Shown: positions 63,237 to 64,000 of the stretch, piece by piece | Numbering within the stretch: position 1 is the first letter of the stretch | How the letters are laid out: each line of letters opens with the position of its first letter | Assembly: GCA_019120175.1 (NCBI GenBank) | Contig: DWVP01000009.1 | Span: 1 to 64,000 of the forward strand | Length of the DNA stretch: 64,000 bases | DNA from: Candidatus Corynebacterium faecigallinarum | Lineage (GTDB): Bacteria > Actinomycetota > Actinomycetes > Mycobacteriales > Mycobacteriaceae | Direction of reading: 5' to 3' | Notes under the pieces: generated by a model | What the model was told of the DNA's origin: nothing | The model's database searches: none | Seen by the model: the letters and a program-made list of their open reading frames with translations, nothing else | Translations under genes and position numbers: made by a program

Positions 63237-64000
63237 ATGTCGAACTCTGAGCATCAGCCTTCCACCGCCGCCGAGATGCGTGTCTGGCTGCGCGACTGGG
63301 TGCAGAGCACCACCGGCCTGGACGTCGCGGAGATCACCGACGACCGCTCCATGGAGGAGTTCGGCCTCTCCAGTCGCGATGTCGTCGTCCTGTCCGGCGA
63401 GCTGGAGCGGCTGACCGGGGTCTCCCTGGACGCCACGGTGGCCTACGAGTACAACACCATCGCCGCGCTGGCCGACTTCGTCGCCGCCGGTGGCGCCCGC
63501 GCTCGCGGTGGAGCCGCGGCAGGGGCCGGGCAGGACGCCGGACGCTCCGGCGGCGAGCTCGCCGCCGAGGACCGCCAGATCGCCATCGTCGGCATGGCCG
63601 GTTCCTACCCCGGTGCGGAGAACGTCGCCGAGATGTGGACGATGTTCGAGCAGGGCCGCAGCGGCGTCGGCGAGCTGCCGGAGGGACGCTGGACCGAGTA
63701 CGCCGACGATCCCGAAATGTCCCGGCGCATGGCCGAGGCACAGCTGACCGGCGGTTACATCGAGGACATCGCCTCCTTCGACGCGGAGTTCTTCGGCCTG
63801 TCGCCGCTGGAGGCGGCGAACATGGATCCGCAGCAGCGCATCATGCTCACCCTGGCCTGGGAGGCACTTGAGGACGCCGGCATCCCGGCGAACACCCTGC
63901 GTGGCACCGACACCGGTGTCTTCGTCGGTTCGTCCAACAACGACTACGGCATGCTCATCGGCGCCGACCCGGCCGAGGCGCACCCCTACGCCCTGACCGG
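63237..64000 (+). CDS. pks13: Pks13 polyketide synthase (partial, 5' end)
   Basis: The window ends inside this gene; 254 codons are visible. It has an N-terminal carrier domain (EEFGLSSRDVVVL, phosphopantetheine Ser), an Ala/Gly-rich linker and the start of the ketosynthase domain (QIAIVGMAGSYPGAENVAEMW, FFGLSPLEAANMDPQQRIML). Pks13 condenses two fatty acyl chains to the mycolic backbone. The catalytic Cys of the ketosynthase lies beyond the window. ATG 63237 is chosen. Confidence 0.93.
   Translation, partial: MSNSEHQPSTAAEMRVWLRDWVQSTTGLDVAEITDDRSMEEFGLSSRDVVVLSGELERLTGVSLDATVAYEYNTIAALADFVAAGGARARGGAAAGAGQDAGRSGGELAAEDRQIAIVGMAGSYPGAENVAEMWTMFEQGRSGVGELPEGRWTEYADDPEMSRRMAEAQLTGGYIEDIASFDAEFFGLSPLEAANMDPQQRIMLTLAWEALEDAGIPANTLRGTDTGVFVGSSNNDYGMLIGADPAEAHPYALT

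Overview
The window looks like the chromosome of a high-GC Corynebacterium. It has the mycolic-acid and arabinogalactan gene set: glf, glfT2, a PAP2 phosphatase and a UbiA-type DPPR synthase, several antigen-85 type mycolyltransferases (two with LGFP repeats), a cutinase-like lipase, fadD32 and the start of pks13. It also has an Lsr2 nucleoid protein and a ChrSA/HrtBA-type heme locus. About seventeen genes begin with a -10 hexamer 6 to 8 bases before the start codon, the mark of leaderless transcription common in this genus. I cannot fix the species from sequence alone.

Layout. 1-131 is a 5S rRNA, the end of an rRNA operon. 0.5-8.3 kb holds a secreted lipase, an RluA-type pseudouridine synthase, a 40-residue peptide gene, a universal stress protein, a TetR regulator, a second YidC-type insertase and a frameshifted two-component pair. 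8.3-17.9 kb holds lsr2, a TM0106-type nuclease coupled to msrA, a YbaK-type deacylase, superoxide dismutase, lactate dehydrogenase, a patatin-like protein, a glycerophosphodiesterase and thiol peroxidase. 17.9-21.8 kb is a divergent ABC exporter and two-component system (hrtBA/chrSA-like). 21.8-26 kb is envelope-related: an LCP ligase, an SdpI-like protein, three tandem small secreted proteins and an SGNH hydrolase. 26-40 kb is mostly housekeeping: an acyl-CoA synthetase, amidase, pheA, a histidine phosphatase, serS, an acyltransferase, a HAD phosphatase, a decayed AlbA-domain gene and an oxidoreductase.

40.5-64 kb is the mycomembrane and arabinogalactan cluster. glf makes UDP-galactofuranose, GlfT2 polymerises galactan, and the PAP2 protein and UbiA make decaprenyl-phosphoryl ribose phosphate derivatives for arabinan. 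The mycolyltransferases attach mycolates, and FadD32 and Pks13 make them. A metal-transport cassette (CPx-type ATPase, HMA chaperone, Crp/Fnr regulator with an FNR-like box) lies between glf and glfT2. No aftB-like gene lies between ubiA and the mycolyltransferase, where relatives carry it.

Five loci carry reading-frame breaks: the two-component pair, a small membrane protein start, the AlbA-domain gene and a truncated mycolyltransferase copy. Most are one-base changes in short homopolymers, while long essential genes are intact. Points that deserve follow-up are the three tandem secreted proteins with a shared C-terminal Cys...Cys-(x)-Phe ending, the 40-residue leaderless peptide, a perfect palindrome abutting the tpx start, a 61-base AT-rich hairpin after glf and three successive inverted repeats after the first mycolyltransferase.
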